Origin: UBA1067 sp050874585
Lineage (GTDB): Bacteria > Verrucomicrobiota > Kiritimatiellia > RFP12 > UBA1067
Assembly (NCBI GenBank): GCA_050874585.1
Contig: JBNMKZ010000001.1
Span: forward strand, 1-64,000
Length of the DNA: 64,000 nt
Reading direction: 5' to 3'
Part shown: positions 57,338 to 64,000 of the stretch, one piece after another
How the letters are laid out: each line of letters starts with the position of its first letter
How positions within the stretch are numbered: position 1 is the stretch's first letter
The notes under the pieces: model-generated
Seen by the model: the letters and a program-made list of their open reading frames with translations, nothing else
What the model was told of the DNA's origin: nothing
Database searches by the model: none
Program-made: the position numbers and the translations under genes

Positions 57338-58063
57338 ATGTCAGAAGTAAAAACAACAAAGGCTGAAATAGCCTATAAAACAATCGTCCGCAAGGACCCC
57401 ATAACAAATAAACCCGTTAACTGCGCACTCGTCGAAAGTGGACGCAAGGTCTCAATCAGCCAGATTTTGGAGGAGGTGTCCGGCAACGGCCACGGAATCG
57501 GCAAAACCTCGGCGTTCCTGGGCATCTACCAGTCAATCCTGTCAGCTACCCTTGAGCACCTCATCGCTGGTGACTGTGTGACGCTGGATGGATTCGCACG
57601 CATCCACTGCACAGTCCGTGGCACCCTTGACCAGTCTGGAACAATCTCAAAGGAAAGGAACTCCCTGCACACGGTCATCCAGCCACTCGGGAAATTCAGA
57701 TTCAAGATTGAAGACTTCACCTGGCGGAATGCCAACGCGGCAGAGAGGAGAATTCGCATGACCTCCGTTCTCTCCTGCGTAGCAGGCGCACAAAACGGAC
57801 AAATCACAAAGGGGAAGGACATCCGCATCTATGGCGGCAATCTTGACTTGGCAACGGAAATTGTGCTGACATGGACTGCAGACGGGGAGGAGTCCTCAAC
57901 GACAATACGGGTGAGCGACGCAGAGTCGGGCACCCTCCGACTCCCATGGCCAGCTGCACTAGACGAAGTCACCGCAGGAACCGCCATCACATTCACGGTC
58001 ACTGTTGGAGAGGGTGCATCCACGCAGATGGTCAGCCGCACGGCTACACTCATGGAGGCGTAA
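57338..58063 (+). CDS. HU-like DNA-binding protein with C-terminal Ig-like domain
   Basis: A 241-residue protein. Residues about 1-130 resemble HU-type DNA-binding domains of the Bacteroidetes HU-Ig kind: KTIVRKDPITNKPVNCALV, VSISQILEEVSGNGHGIGK, SILSATLEHLIAGDCVTLDGFARIHCTVRGTL. Residues about 145-240 form an Ig/DUF4469-like beta domain (ITKGKDIRIYGGNLDLATEIVLTW, then VGEGASTQMVSRTATLMEA). It may organise the nucleoid or act as an abundant DNA-binding protein. ATG 57338 has AAGGAAG; a longer start at 57302 has none. It has its own promoter, a long structured leader and a strong terminator. Confidence 0.75.
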   Translation: MSEVKTTKAEIAYKTIVRKDPITNKPVNCALVESGRKVSISQILEEVSGNGHGIGKTSAFLGIYQSILSATLEHLIAGDCVTLDGFARIHCTVRGTLDQSGTISKERNSLHTVIQPLGKFRFKIEDFTWRNANAAERRIRMTSVLSCVAGAQNGQITKGKDIRIYGGNLDLATEIVLTWTADGEESSTTIRVSDAESGTLRLPWPAALDEVTAGTAITFTVTVGEGASTQMVSRTATLMEA

Positions 58064-58101
58064 GGGCCTTCAAAGCGGACGGCTTGACGTAGCCTCCGCA
58101 G

Positions 58102-58139
58102 GGGACGGATGGGGAAATGCCCCATCCGTCCCTTTTTTT
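58102..58139 (+). terminator. Rho-independent terminator after the HU-like gene
   Basis: GGGACGGATGGGG pairs perfectly with CCCCATCCGTCCC around AAATG, followed by seven T. Confidence 0.95.
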
Positions 58140-58155
58140 GTCTCAAAACGGAATC

Positions 58156-58324
58156 CGCATCTCGTCATCAACGGCCCCAAAGCATCTCACGACACGGTCC
58201 AAAACATCTCTTGACTCTTGAAAATCAAGAGATGTCCGAAACTCGACCATGAGATCTTTTTGCCGCGAGCATCTCTTGACCGTGTTTTCGACCATCTCAC
58301 GCCTTTCGAGAGTCGTGAGATGTT
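58156..58324. repeat. Palindrome array D: eight CATCTC/GAGATG half-sites at about 23-bp period
   Basis: CATCTC or its complement GAGATG occurs at 58158, 58183, 58205, 58229 (inverted), about 58250 (inverted, GAGATC), 58270, 58293 and 58317 (inverted): mean spacing 22.7 bp. Several pair with each other, for example ACATCTCTTGA with TCAAGAGATGT and CATCTCACG with CGTGAGATG. The array fills the convergent gap between the HU-like gene terminator and panB; the rest of 58140-58408 holds no gene. Confidence 0.8.
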
Positions 58325-58408
58325 CGGGATCCAAAAATCAGTCGCTCGTCTGAGGTTTCGTCCCTCCGGGAGGCGGAATCTTCAGGCGAAAGCCAAAGTA
58401 AAAACCAA

Positions 58409-59200
58409 TCAGGAGCGCGGCGGCGGCACAGGCGGGAAAATCCCGTCCCGCACCTCCGCGACATACGCCGCGAATGCCGTGCGCACGGTCTCGGAAAGAT
58501 TCGCATAGCGCTTGGCGAAGGAAGGCGAACGCTCGCTCAACCCGAGGAGGTCATGCATCACCAACCACTGCGCATCACAGACCGGACCCGCACCAATGCC
58601 AATCGTCGTAATGGAAAGCGCGGACGTAATGGCCGCCGCGAGTTCGGCCGGAATGCACTCCAACGTGACGGCAAAGGCCCCCGCCGCCTGCACGGCATGC
58701 GCATCCGCCAAAATCCGTTCGGCCTCCTCTCGCGTCTTGCCCTGCTTGCGAAAGCCACCGTACTCATTGACGCTTTGCGGGGTCATCCCGATGTGGGCGA
58801 CAACGGGGATGCCCGCCTCGCACATCCGCCGAATCAGTCCCGTCACCCGTGCACCGCCCTCAAGCTTGACGGCATCCGCGCCAGCCTTGAGACAGGCAAC
58901 GGCATTGCGCATCGCCTCATCATCACCGCACTGGTAACTGCCGAACGGCAGGTCGCCGACAACCATTGCATCCTTCACGGCCCGCGAAACCGCCGCGACA
59001 GCCGAAAGCGTCTCCTCCATCCGCACGGGTATCGTCGTCTCGTAGCCAAGCGTCGTCATTCCCATGGAATCACCAACGAGAATGATTGGCACGCCCGCCT
59101 CATCGGCCAAGCGTGCGAAGCACGCGTCATACGCCGTGCAGCACCCCAGCTTCTCATGCCCTTTTGCCGCCCGAACAGTCGCCACATTCCACTTCTTCAT
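58409..59200 (-). CDS. panB: 3-methyl-2-oxobutanoate hydroxymethyltransferase
   Basis: A 263-residue TIM-barrel enzyme making ketopantoate for coenzyme A. CCTAYDACFARLADEAGVPIILVGDSMGMTTLGYETTIPV holds the Mg-binding Asp residues; VVGDLPFGSYQ, AVKLEGG, VVAHIGMTPQSVN, VTLECIPAELAAAI and TIGIGAGPVCDAQWLVMHDLLGL are all family motifs. ATG 59200 is preferred to the overlapping GTG three bases upstream. Pantothenate kinase coaX is encoded two genes upstream. Confidence 0.95.
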   Translation of the reverse strand: MKKWNVATVRAAKGHEKLGCCTAYDACFARLADEAGVPIILVGDSMGMTTLGYETTIPVRMEETLSAVAAVSRAVKDAMVVGDLPFGSYQCGDDEAMRNAVACLKAGADAVKLEGGARVTGLIRRMCEAGIPVVAHIGMTPQSVNEYGGFRKQGKTREEAERILADAHAVQAAGAFAVTLECIPAELAAAITSALSITTIGIGAGPVCDAQWLVMHDLLGLSERSPSFAKRYANLSETVRTAFAAYVAEVRDGIFPPVPPPRS

Positions 59201-59233
59201 CACGTTGTCGTATCCCTTTTCTAAACTTACAGA

Positions 59234-59776
59234 CTACAGGGTTGGATTGTCAAATTCGCGAATCACGTCCAGGAGCTGCTCGGCAAGATCCGGATCCACC
59301 TCAAAGATATTCTCCTGCTTGGAGTAGGTTCGGTTGCTGATGTTCGCCTTGACGGCAATGAACCGGTCAAAACTCTCTTCCTTCGATGCCTTGCCGTATT
59401 TCTCGTGGTCCAGCACGCCATAGTTGACGAGGTTCTGGAAGATGTCATGAAGCCGCCCCGTGTCGACGGTAATGCGCTGCGTCTTGATTCGATCCCATGT
59501 CTCCTGCTGGTAGCGGTTTGCAAAATCGTTTGAAATGAGTTCGCTCGTCCCCTTCTTGAGAACCGCATACCCGGCACCGCTCAAGTAGAGGCCAATGCGC
59601 CGCGTCGGGCGGCGATTGAGATTGTAGTAGTGAATCTCAACCCAGTTCAGGGGGCTATCCTTCACGGCAATGTAGGGGTCGACCCAAAACGGCCCGCACC
59701 CAGAAAGCGTCAGCAAGAAGACGGCGAGGGCGGCACACCATCCCCTCAGACGAAAGAAAGCGCGTCCATCACTCAT
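59234..59776 (-). CDS. Lipoprotein of unknown function
   Basis: A 180-residue protein. Signal peptide with lipobox LTLSGC (acylated Cys at about residue 27). The mature part is mixed alpha/beta with NRRPTRRIGLYLSGAGYAVLKKG, an extended helical segment, and a C-terminal amphipathic helix ending DPDLAEQLLDVIREFDNP. No enzymatic motif. ATG 59776 has AAAGGATGG and overlaps the coaX stop by eight bases, so it is coupled to the CoA-pathway gene; the functional link is unclear. Confidence 0.7.
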   Translation of the reverse strand: MSDGRAFFRLRGWCAALAVFLLTLSGCGPFWVDPYIAVKDSPLNWVEIHYYNLNRRPTRRIGLYLSGAGYAVLKKGTSELISNDFANRYQQETWDRIKTQRITVDTGRLHDIFQNLVNYGVLDHEKYGKASKEESFDRFIAVKANISNRTYSKQENIFEVDPDLAEQLLDVIREFDNPTL

Positions 59777-60545
59777 GTAAAGCCATCCTTTCTGCGGCAA
59801 CCAGTCCCGCACCAAACAGTGTCAGCGTCGGGTCAATGATAAAATCAAGGTCAAGGTCCTTCAGCACCCAACGGGCAAATCCGCCCGTTGCGACGAGTTT
59901 GAAATCCTCGCCAAAATTCCGTCGAAGCTGCGCCACGATCTCGCGCACCATGCCCCGATACCCGACGAGCGCACCGAAGCGCATGGCCTCCTCGGTCGAG
60001 CGGCCAATCTTCGGGACGCGTCCGCTGCCAAGCTTCATGCGCGGCAATTTGGCCGTCCGCTCAAAGAGGTAGTCGCGCATCAGGGGGAAGCCCGGCGCAA
60101 TCACGCCGCCGCGCCAAATGCGGTCGTGCGTCACCACGGCCGCCGTCAAGGCCGTGCCGAAGTCCATCACCAGCACGGGGGCACCGTAGCGCGAAACGGC
60201 TCCGGCGGCATCCGCCAGCCGATCCGCGCCAATCGTCTCCGGGTGCGGATAGTCCAGTACCAGCCGTTCGTTCTTCCTCGCCCGCCGAACGGCAAAATCC
60301 TCATAGGTAACCGAGTGAAAGCGCAGACCGAACCGCCGCGCCAGCGCCTGCCACTTCGCATCCATCCGGGGAACGACCGAAATGTAGGCAAAGCCATCCA
60401 CACGCCGCGCTTCGGCCAAACTGCGGACGCAAGCCGCCGCCTCGTCAAATCCACCGTCGCAATGCGAAACGCGGCTCACGCGGCCATTGGACCACAGTCC
60501 CACGGCAACGCTCGTATTCCCGACATCAACGACAATCAGGTTCAC
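59769..60545 (-). CDS. coaX: Type III pantothenate kinase
   Basis: A 258-residue ASKHA-fold kinase: IVVDVGNTSVAVGLW (phosphate 1), HPETIGADRLADAAGAVSRYGAPVLVMDFGTALTAAVV (substrate and phosphate 2) and VATGGFARWV (adenosine). It phosphorylates pantothenate with a monovalent cation, the first CoA step. GTG 60545 is chosen because it gives the canonical N-terminus, though no clear ribosome binding site is present; a longer ATG start at 60584 would overlap nadC. Confidence 0.9.
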   Translation of the reverse strand: MNLIVVDVGNTSVAVGLWSNGRVSRVSHCDGGFDEAAACVRSLAEARRVDGFAYISVVPRMDAKWQALARRFGLRFHSVTYEDFAVRRARKNERLVLDYPHPETIGADRLADAAGAVSRYGAPVLVMDFGTALTAAVVTHDRIWRGGVIAPGFPLMRDYLFERTAKLPRMKLGSGRVPKIGRSTEEAMRFGALVGYRGMVREIVAQLRRNFGEDFKLVATGGFARWVLKDLDLDFIIDPTLTLFGAGLVAAERMALHE

Positions 60546-60568
60546 GGCACACGAATCCACCGACCGCG

Positions 60569-61459
60569 TCAGACGGCCCGCCATTCGAGCGACAAATCGA
60601 CGGAACCGGCACTGTGCGTCAGGCACCCAAGCGAAATCGCCGTGACCCCCGTTGCGGCCACCTCACGCGCCCGGTCGAGCGTAATGCCGCCCGATGCCTC
60701 CGTCTTCGAAATGCCCTTGCACATCTTGACGCACTTCTTCATGTCCGCAACGGACATATTGTCGAGCATAATCCACTCGGGCTTCGCCTTCAGCGCACTC
60801 GCGCATTCGCGCAGGCTCTCGACCTCGACCTCGACATCCAGCTTCGGGAACGCCTTCCGCGCCGCCACGACGGCCTGGTCGAGTTCGTCCGGATTTCCGC
60901 CGCGCCAAAGCCGACGATGGTTGTCCTTCATCAGGATGCGGTCATACATTCCCATGCGGTGGTTCGTACCGCCACCACACGTCACCGCATACTTTTCAAA
61001 GACGCGCAGTCCGGGCGTCGTCTTGCGTGTATCAAGAATCAGCGTGCCATACCGCTTCGTCGCCTCCACAAACTTGTGGGCCAGCGTCGCCGTCGCACAC
61101 ATCCGCTGCATAAAATTAAGAGCCGTGCGCTCCGCCGCGAGAATCGAGCGCGCCTTGCCGCGAAAGATGAGAATCGGTTCGCCCGGCTTCACGACCGAGC
61201 CATCCTTCTTCAGAATCTTGACGGAAATCTTCGGGTCGACGGCCTTCATGACCGCACGAGCCACCGTTGCCCCGGAGACGACGCACCCCGTCCCCTTCGC
61301 ATAAATCTCACCCGTCGCAACCGCCTTCGGGTCGACAAGCGCAATGGACGTCGCGTCCACGCGCGGCGACGACTTGACGGACGACACCGAAACCAAGTCC
61401 TCGTCCAGCGCAAGCTGAACGGCTGCCCGTGCACGGGGCGAGAGCATCACGTCTTTCAT
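60569..61459 (-). CDS. nadC: Quinolinate phosphoribosyltransferase
   Basis: A 296-residue enzyme converting quinolinate and PRPP to nicotinate mononucleotide. LALDEDL, ILIFRGKARSILAAERTALNFMQRMCATAT, LILDTRKTTPGLRVFEKYAVTCGGGTNHRMGMYDRILMKDNH and VEVEVESLRECASAL, WIMLDNMS and GISKTEASGGITLDRAREVAATGVTAISLG carry the conserved Arg, Lys, His and Glu residues. ATG 61459 follows a G-rich site; GTG two codons upstream is possible. It precedes coaX by 23 bp in a cofactor operon. Confidence 0.95.
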   Translation of the reverse strand: MKDVMLSPRARAAVQLALDEDLVSVSSVKSSPRVDATSIALVDPKAVATGEIYAKGTGCVVSGATVARAVMKAVDPKISVKILKKDGSVVKPGEPILIFRGKARSILAAERTALNFMQRMCATATLAHKFVEATKRYGTLILDTRKTTPGLRVFEKYAVTCGGGTNHRMGMYDRILMKDNHRRLWRGGNPDELDQAVVAARKAFPKLDVEVEVESLRECASALKAKPEWIMLDNMSVADMKKCVKMCKGISKTEASGGITLDRAREVAATGVTAISLGCLTHSAGSVDLSLEWRAV

Positions 61460-61469
61460 GCGCACCCCC

Positions 61470-61703
61470 TTAGGCCGGCATCAGCGACACCCAGTGCTGA
61501 TAGAGGATGTAAGTCAGGAGACCAGCCACGGCAAGCGCGAGAAGCCCCGCGGCAAACGCAAAGGTCGTCCCCTTCTTGCCGACGGTTGGGCCTTTCACTT
61601 CAGCCGGATTCGTCAAATCAAGCTTAAAGCGATCGGCGATGGTCGCACCGCCCGTCGTTGCCACGACGGGACCTCCAGCAGGAATTGGCTTCTTGATTTT
61701 CAT
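61470..61703 (-). CDS. Small single-pass membrane protein of unknown function
   Basis: A 77-residue protein. The first ~45 residues are cytoplasmic-looking and rich in Lys, Pro, Gly and Thr (MKIKKPIPAGGPVVATTGG); one membrane helix follows at about 48-72 (TTFAFAAGLLALAVAGLLTYIL). The topology recalls SecE-sized proteins, but SecE motifs are absent. ATG 61703 lies only 6 nt after a TATAAT box, so the mRNA is predicted to be leaderless. It is first in the operon with nadC, coaX, the lipoprotein gene and panB. Confidence 0.7.
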   Translation of the reverse strand: MKIKKPIPAGGPVVATTGGATIADRFKLDLTNPAEVKGPTVGKKGTTFAFAAGLLALAVAGLLTYILYQHWVSLMPA

Positions 61704-61709
61704 GCCGAT

Positions 61710-61718
61710 ATTATACCA
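61710..61718 (-). promoter_or_regulatory. Extended -10 promoter of the nadC/coaX/panB operon
   Basis: TGGTATAAT on the minus strand (hexamer 61710-61715); 6 nt to ATG 61703. Same layout as the L,D-transpeptidase promoter at 22488. Confidence 0.65.
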
Positions 61719-61897
61719 CGAGTGAGACGATTTCAGCAAGTCCACCGCCATTCTCAAAAGTTGGAGATTTCACAAAAAGAAAATCAATCGCCGCGTACGC
61801 GAGGGGGACGCGGCGGGCCGGACCGCCCCTGGCTTTCGTGTCCCACGGTTGTTTACCACTGAATGCACTGAAACTGCCTTCGTCAGACACTGAAGGA

Positions 61898-61976
61898 CAC
61901 CGAAGCCTTGCGTTCTCCCTGCGGGGCTGACACGAAAGGCCACCAAAACCGGCGAAGCCGGACACGAAAAACCTTC
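61898..61976. repeat. 79-bp direct repeat, copy 1
   Basis: Starts CACCGAAGCCTTGCG and ends AAAAACCTTC; identical to 62099-62177, copies 201 bp apart. An internal GGCGAAGCC can form a small hairpin. Confidence 0.92.
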
Positions 61977-62098
61977 AGTGAATTTCAGTGTCGGCCGATA
62001 GGCCGATTCAGTGCATTCAGTGGCAAAAAACAAGCACCACCCTCCCCCGTGGTTGTTTACCACTGAAAGCGAAACTGCCTTCGGCAGACACTGAAGGT

Positions 62099-62177
62099 CA
62101 CCGAAGCCTTGCGTTCTCCCTGCGGGGCTGACACGAAAGGCCACCAAAACCGGCGAAGCCGGACACGAAAAACCTTC
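62099..62177. repeat. 79-bp direct repeat, copy 2
   Basis: Identical to 61898-61976. Flanks also match partly (CTGAAACTGCC or GCGAAACTGCC before, TTCAGTGAATTTCAGTGTCGG after), showing a larger duplicated unit of about 180 bp with divergence. Confidence 0.92.
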
Positions 62178-62506
62178 CGTCTGTTCCGTGGTTGACCGAC
62201 CTCACCTTCAGTGAATTTCAGTGTCGGTCGCCAGTCCGGTTCAGTGTGTTCAGTGGCAGAAAAGAGCACCACCCTCCCCAGCTTTCGTGTCCCGAAGGGT
62301 TTTCGCGGCATTTCGTGTTCGGCCGCAGGCCATTCAACCCTCCCCGCGGGACACACGAGAAGGCACGAAAGCTGCCTGACGACGGACACAAAACCGCCGC
62401 GCGCCCTTCCGTGAATTTCAGTGTCGGTCGCCAGGCTTGCATGGTAAACGCCAGCAATCTAATGGTCTGGCAGAAAGAAAGAAGCGTCGAAAGAGGACGG
62501 ACCAAA

Positions 62507-62562
62507 GTCCTAACTGCAACTCAAACGAGTCCTAACTGCAACTCGTGCGAGTTCCAGTTAGC
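62507..62562. repeat. Palindrome array F: AACTGCAACTC half-sites at 22-bp period
   Basis: AACTGCAACTC begins at 62512 and 62534 (22 bp apart) and an inverted copy GAGTTCCAGTTAG ends at 62561; the second and third form a near-perfect palindrome AACTGCAACTCG-TG-CGAGTTCCAGTT. The 20-mer CCTAACTGCAACTCAAACGA is shared with 46752-46771. Confidence 0.8.
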
Positions 62563-62765
62563 CAAACTTCGGCAGATATGGGTCAGCGCGGCGGTTTGAT
62601 TGCGCGGCAATCGTCCCGCCCGGCAGGTCAAGGCCGTCCGAAAGGATTCCCATCACCGCATCGCGGCACTTGTCATCGGACTGAACAAGAACGATTTCGG
62701 ACCGTCACTTGCAGGCATAGCATGGACATAGGCCTCGGGAAAGCGCAAAATGCCTCAACTTTTGA

Positions 62766-62771
62766 TATACT
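62766..62771 (+). promoter_or_regulatory. -10 element of ldh
   Basis: TATACT preceded by TGA, about 42 nt before the ATG, followed by a leader with AAAGGAGG. Confidence 0.5.
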
Positions 62772-62812
62772 ATGTGTCGTCCATTGGACAATTCAAATAA
62801 AGGAGGTCTACG

Positions 62813-63784
62813 ATGAACAAGACTCGGAAGGTGACAATCGTCGGAGCGGGGAATGTCGGTGCAAGTTTCGCCTATGCGCTGATGCAGGCGGGCGATGCCG
62901 AGGAAATCGCCCTCATGGATGCCTCGGAGAAGTTTGCGCACGGGCAGGTTCTCGACCTGGCACAGGGCAAGGCCTTTGTCCCCGAAGTGGATATCCATGT
63001 CGGGACTGACGCGGACTTTACCGACTCCGACCTCATCGTCATCACGGCCGGTGCCAAGCAGGCCCCCGGCGAAACGCGCATCGACCTCCTGCGAAGAAAC
63101 GCCGGCATCATTGCCGACCTGGCCCGAAAAATTGCCGCGTCCGGCTCCACCGGCGTCATGATGCTCGTCTCCAATCCCGTCGACATCCTCACGAAAATTG
63201 CCGCGGATGTCTCCGGTTGGCCCCGCGAGCGCGTCATCGGTTCGGGAACCGTGCTGGACACGGCCCGCTTCCGCCACGCCCTTGCCGCGTGCGCGGGTAT
63301 TGATGCACGGAACGTGCACGGCTACATTCTTGGGGAGCACGGCGACAGCGAATTCGCCGCCTGGTCGCTGACGACGATTGCCGGACAGTCGCCGCTCGCC
63401 TTCTGCTCATCCTGCCCCAATTGTGAAAAACTCACCTCTCACGCTGACATTCAGAACTCCATCCTGCAACGCGTGCGCGACTCGGCCTATGAAATCATTA
63501 CGGACAAGGGCTCGACCTACTACGCCATCGGTCTTGCCATGTGCCGCATCGCCAAGGCCATCCTGCGCGACGAACACGCCGTCCTGCCCGTCTCCGTCAC
63601 CCTCAACGGCGAATACGGTCTTTCGGGGGTCGCCCTTTCCGTCCCCTGCGTCGTCGGACGCACGGGCGTCCAGCGCATTCTCAACGCCAAACTCTCCGAA
63701 GAAGAACAAAAGGCGCTCACCGTTTCCGGGGAGCGCCTCCGTTCGGCCCTTGACGAAATCAAGGGTTCGTCTTCTAACCTTTAG
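62813..63784 (+). CDS. ldh: L-lactate dehydrogenase
   Basis: A 323-residue NAD-dependent 2-hydroxyacid dehydrogenase. KVTIVGAGNVGASFAYALM binds NAD, ITAGAKQAPGETRIDLLRRN includes the mobile loop with the QAPGETR substrate-specificity segment typical of LDH (Gln rather than the Arg of malate dehydrogenase), VSNPVDILT, IGSGTVLDTARFRHALA and ILGEHGDSEFAAWS with the catalytic His. It reduces pyruvate to lactate, indicating fermentative growth. AAAGGAGG precedes the ATG. It ends overlapping the purM end tail to tail. Confidence 0.94.
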   Translation: MNKTRKVTIVGAGNVGASFAYALMQAGDAEEIALMDASEKFAHGQVLDLAQGKAFVPEVDIHVGTDADFTDSDLIVITAGAKQAPGETRIDLLRRNAGIIADLARKIAASGSTGVMMLVSNPVDILTKIAADVSGWPRERVIGSGTVLDTARFRHALAACAGIDARNVHGYILGEHGDSEFAAWSLTTIAGQSPLAFCSSCPNCEKLTSHADIQNSILQRVRDSAYEIITDKGSTYYAIGLAMCRIAKAILRDEHAVLPVSVTLNGEYGLSGVALSVPCVVGRTGVQRILNAKLSEEEQKALTVSGERLRSALDEIKGSSSNL

Positions 63785-64000
63785 GCCTTGTAAGTGACAA
63801 CGCCCTTGCCCTTGCGAATCACGCCAATCACATTGTAGGGCTGGTGCATGGCCTTGAGAATCCGCGTCGCCTTGTCGAGCTGGTTCTTCGGGAGGATGAC
63901 GACGAAACCGATACCCATGTTGAACACGCGGTACATCTCGTCGTGATCCACCTTGCCCTGACGCTCGATGAACTTGAAGATGGTCGGGACTTCCCAAGAC
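63781..64000 (-). CDS. purM: Phosphoribosylformylglycinamidine cyclo-ligase, C-terminal part
   Basis: The last 72 residues of AIR synthetase run off the right edge of the window. SWEVPTIFKFIERQGKVDHDEMYRVFNMGIGFVVILPKNQ is the characteristic C-terminal region of PurM, followed by MHQPYNVIGVIRKGKGVVTY. PurM closes the imidazole ring in purine synthesis; purN and the IMP cyclohydrolase domain are elsewhere in the window. The stop overlaps the ldh stop region by four bases. Confidence 0.93.
   Translation of the reverse strand, partial: SWEVPTIFKFIERQGKVDHDEMYRVFNMGIGFVVILPKNQLDKATRILKAMHQPYNVIGVIRKGKGVVTYKA

Larger units (their letters stand above)
61719..62765. other. Repeat-rich non-coding region before ldh
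   Basis: About 1 kb in a divergent gap with no supported gene. It contains a perfect 79-bp direct repeat (61898-61976 and 62099-62177), many TTCAGTG/CACTGAA words, TTCAGTG-x-TTCAGTGGCA-AAAA segments at about 62008-62045 and 62240-62280 that also occur inverted at about 18245-18290, and the AACTGCAACTC array at 62507-62562. Frames through it encode only repeat-derived peptides. Confidence 0.6.

Noticed and set aside
17787..58324. CRISPR arrays at the palindrome loci
   Set aside because: Repeats are 6-18 bp palindromes with 22-23 bp period, far shorter than CRISPR repeat-spacer units, and no cas gene is present.
61470..61703. SecE for the small membrane protein
   Set aside because: Size and one helix fit, but the conserved SecE cytoplasmic motif is absent and no nusG follows.
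61770..62147. A 125-codon minus-strand frame in the repeat block encoding VAFRVSPAGRTQGFG twice
   Set aside because: The internal protein repeat is only the 79-bp DNA duplication; no start signal or family.

Overview
The window reads as chromosomal DNA of a Gram-negative bacterium. It encodes the Pal lipoprotein, TatB/TatC, several lipoproteins and secreted proteins, and O-antigen-type sugar genes. Most of it is GC-rich and densely packed with translationally coupled operons. I favour a PVC-superphylum bacterium of the Kiritimatiellota/Verrucomicrobiota type. The grounds are indirect: an orphan small basic protein beside prmA, an HU-like protein with an Ig-like tail, and an Ala-rich extension on S11. 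This placement is inference; no rRNA is present to test it.

Layout. (1) 1-11384 is the right end of a very GC-rich prophage or phage-derived element: small ORFs, tail tube-like protein, probable tail assembly chaperone, tape measure protein, tail-associated ORFs, two long proteins with Sec-type signal peptides (one rich in CxxC motifs, one with YadA-like head repeats and a beta-helix-like body), and a tyrosine integrase. The integrase abuts the 3' end of tRNA-Pro, the last gene of a tRNA-Arg/fMet/Pro operon. (2) 11833-17400 is a three-gene coupled operon: a ketosynthase-like protein, an acyltransferase/dehydratase/phosphopantetheinyl transferase fusion, and a short KamA-like radical SAM protein. 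The KS, AT and DH catalytic residues all appear substituted, while the PPTase motifs are intact. (3) 18.2-33.4 kb is housekeeping: glycosyltransferase, DEAD-box helicase, rplM-rpsI, L,D-transpeptidase, prmA-trpF, an Rrf2 regulator, two Hsp20 genes behind a sigma-54-like promoter, hom-lysC, a flippase, purN, and xseB coupled to a GHKL ATPase. (4) 33.6-40.5 kb holds a GH2 enzyme, a stand-alone IMP cyclohydrolase domain, and an acyl-CoA synthetase/glycosyltransferase/WecE group followed by a small secreted repeat protein. (5) 40.8-46.1 kb is an AT-richer restriction-modification island: C5 methyltransferase, stand-alone recognition-like domain, McrB-like ATPase and McrC/LlaJI-like nuclease. (6) 46.9-53.0 kb is the alpha ribosomal operon (rpmJ-rpsM-rpsK-rpsD-rpoA-rplQ-rpsU), a CsoR-regulated metal ATPase, and rplU-rpmA. 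(7) 53.1-64 kb holds a HAD hydrolase, a potassium transporter, tatB-tatC, pal, a structured-RNA candidate upstream of an HU-like gene, cofactor genes (panB, coaX, nadC), lactate dehydrogenase and the end of purM.

The most unusual non-coding signal is a set of intergenic arrays. At 17.8, 29.8, 46.6, 46.7, 58.2 and 62.5 kb, short palindromes or inverted half-sites recur with a spacing close to 22-23 bp. Most loci use their own sequence; the 46.7 and 62.5 kb loci share one. No cas-like gene lies near any of them. A second recurring feature is an extended -10 element of the form TGGTATAAT. At several genes it sits only 6-11 nt before the start codon, suggesting leaderless or near-leaderless transcripts.
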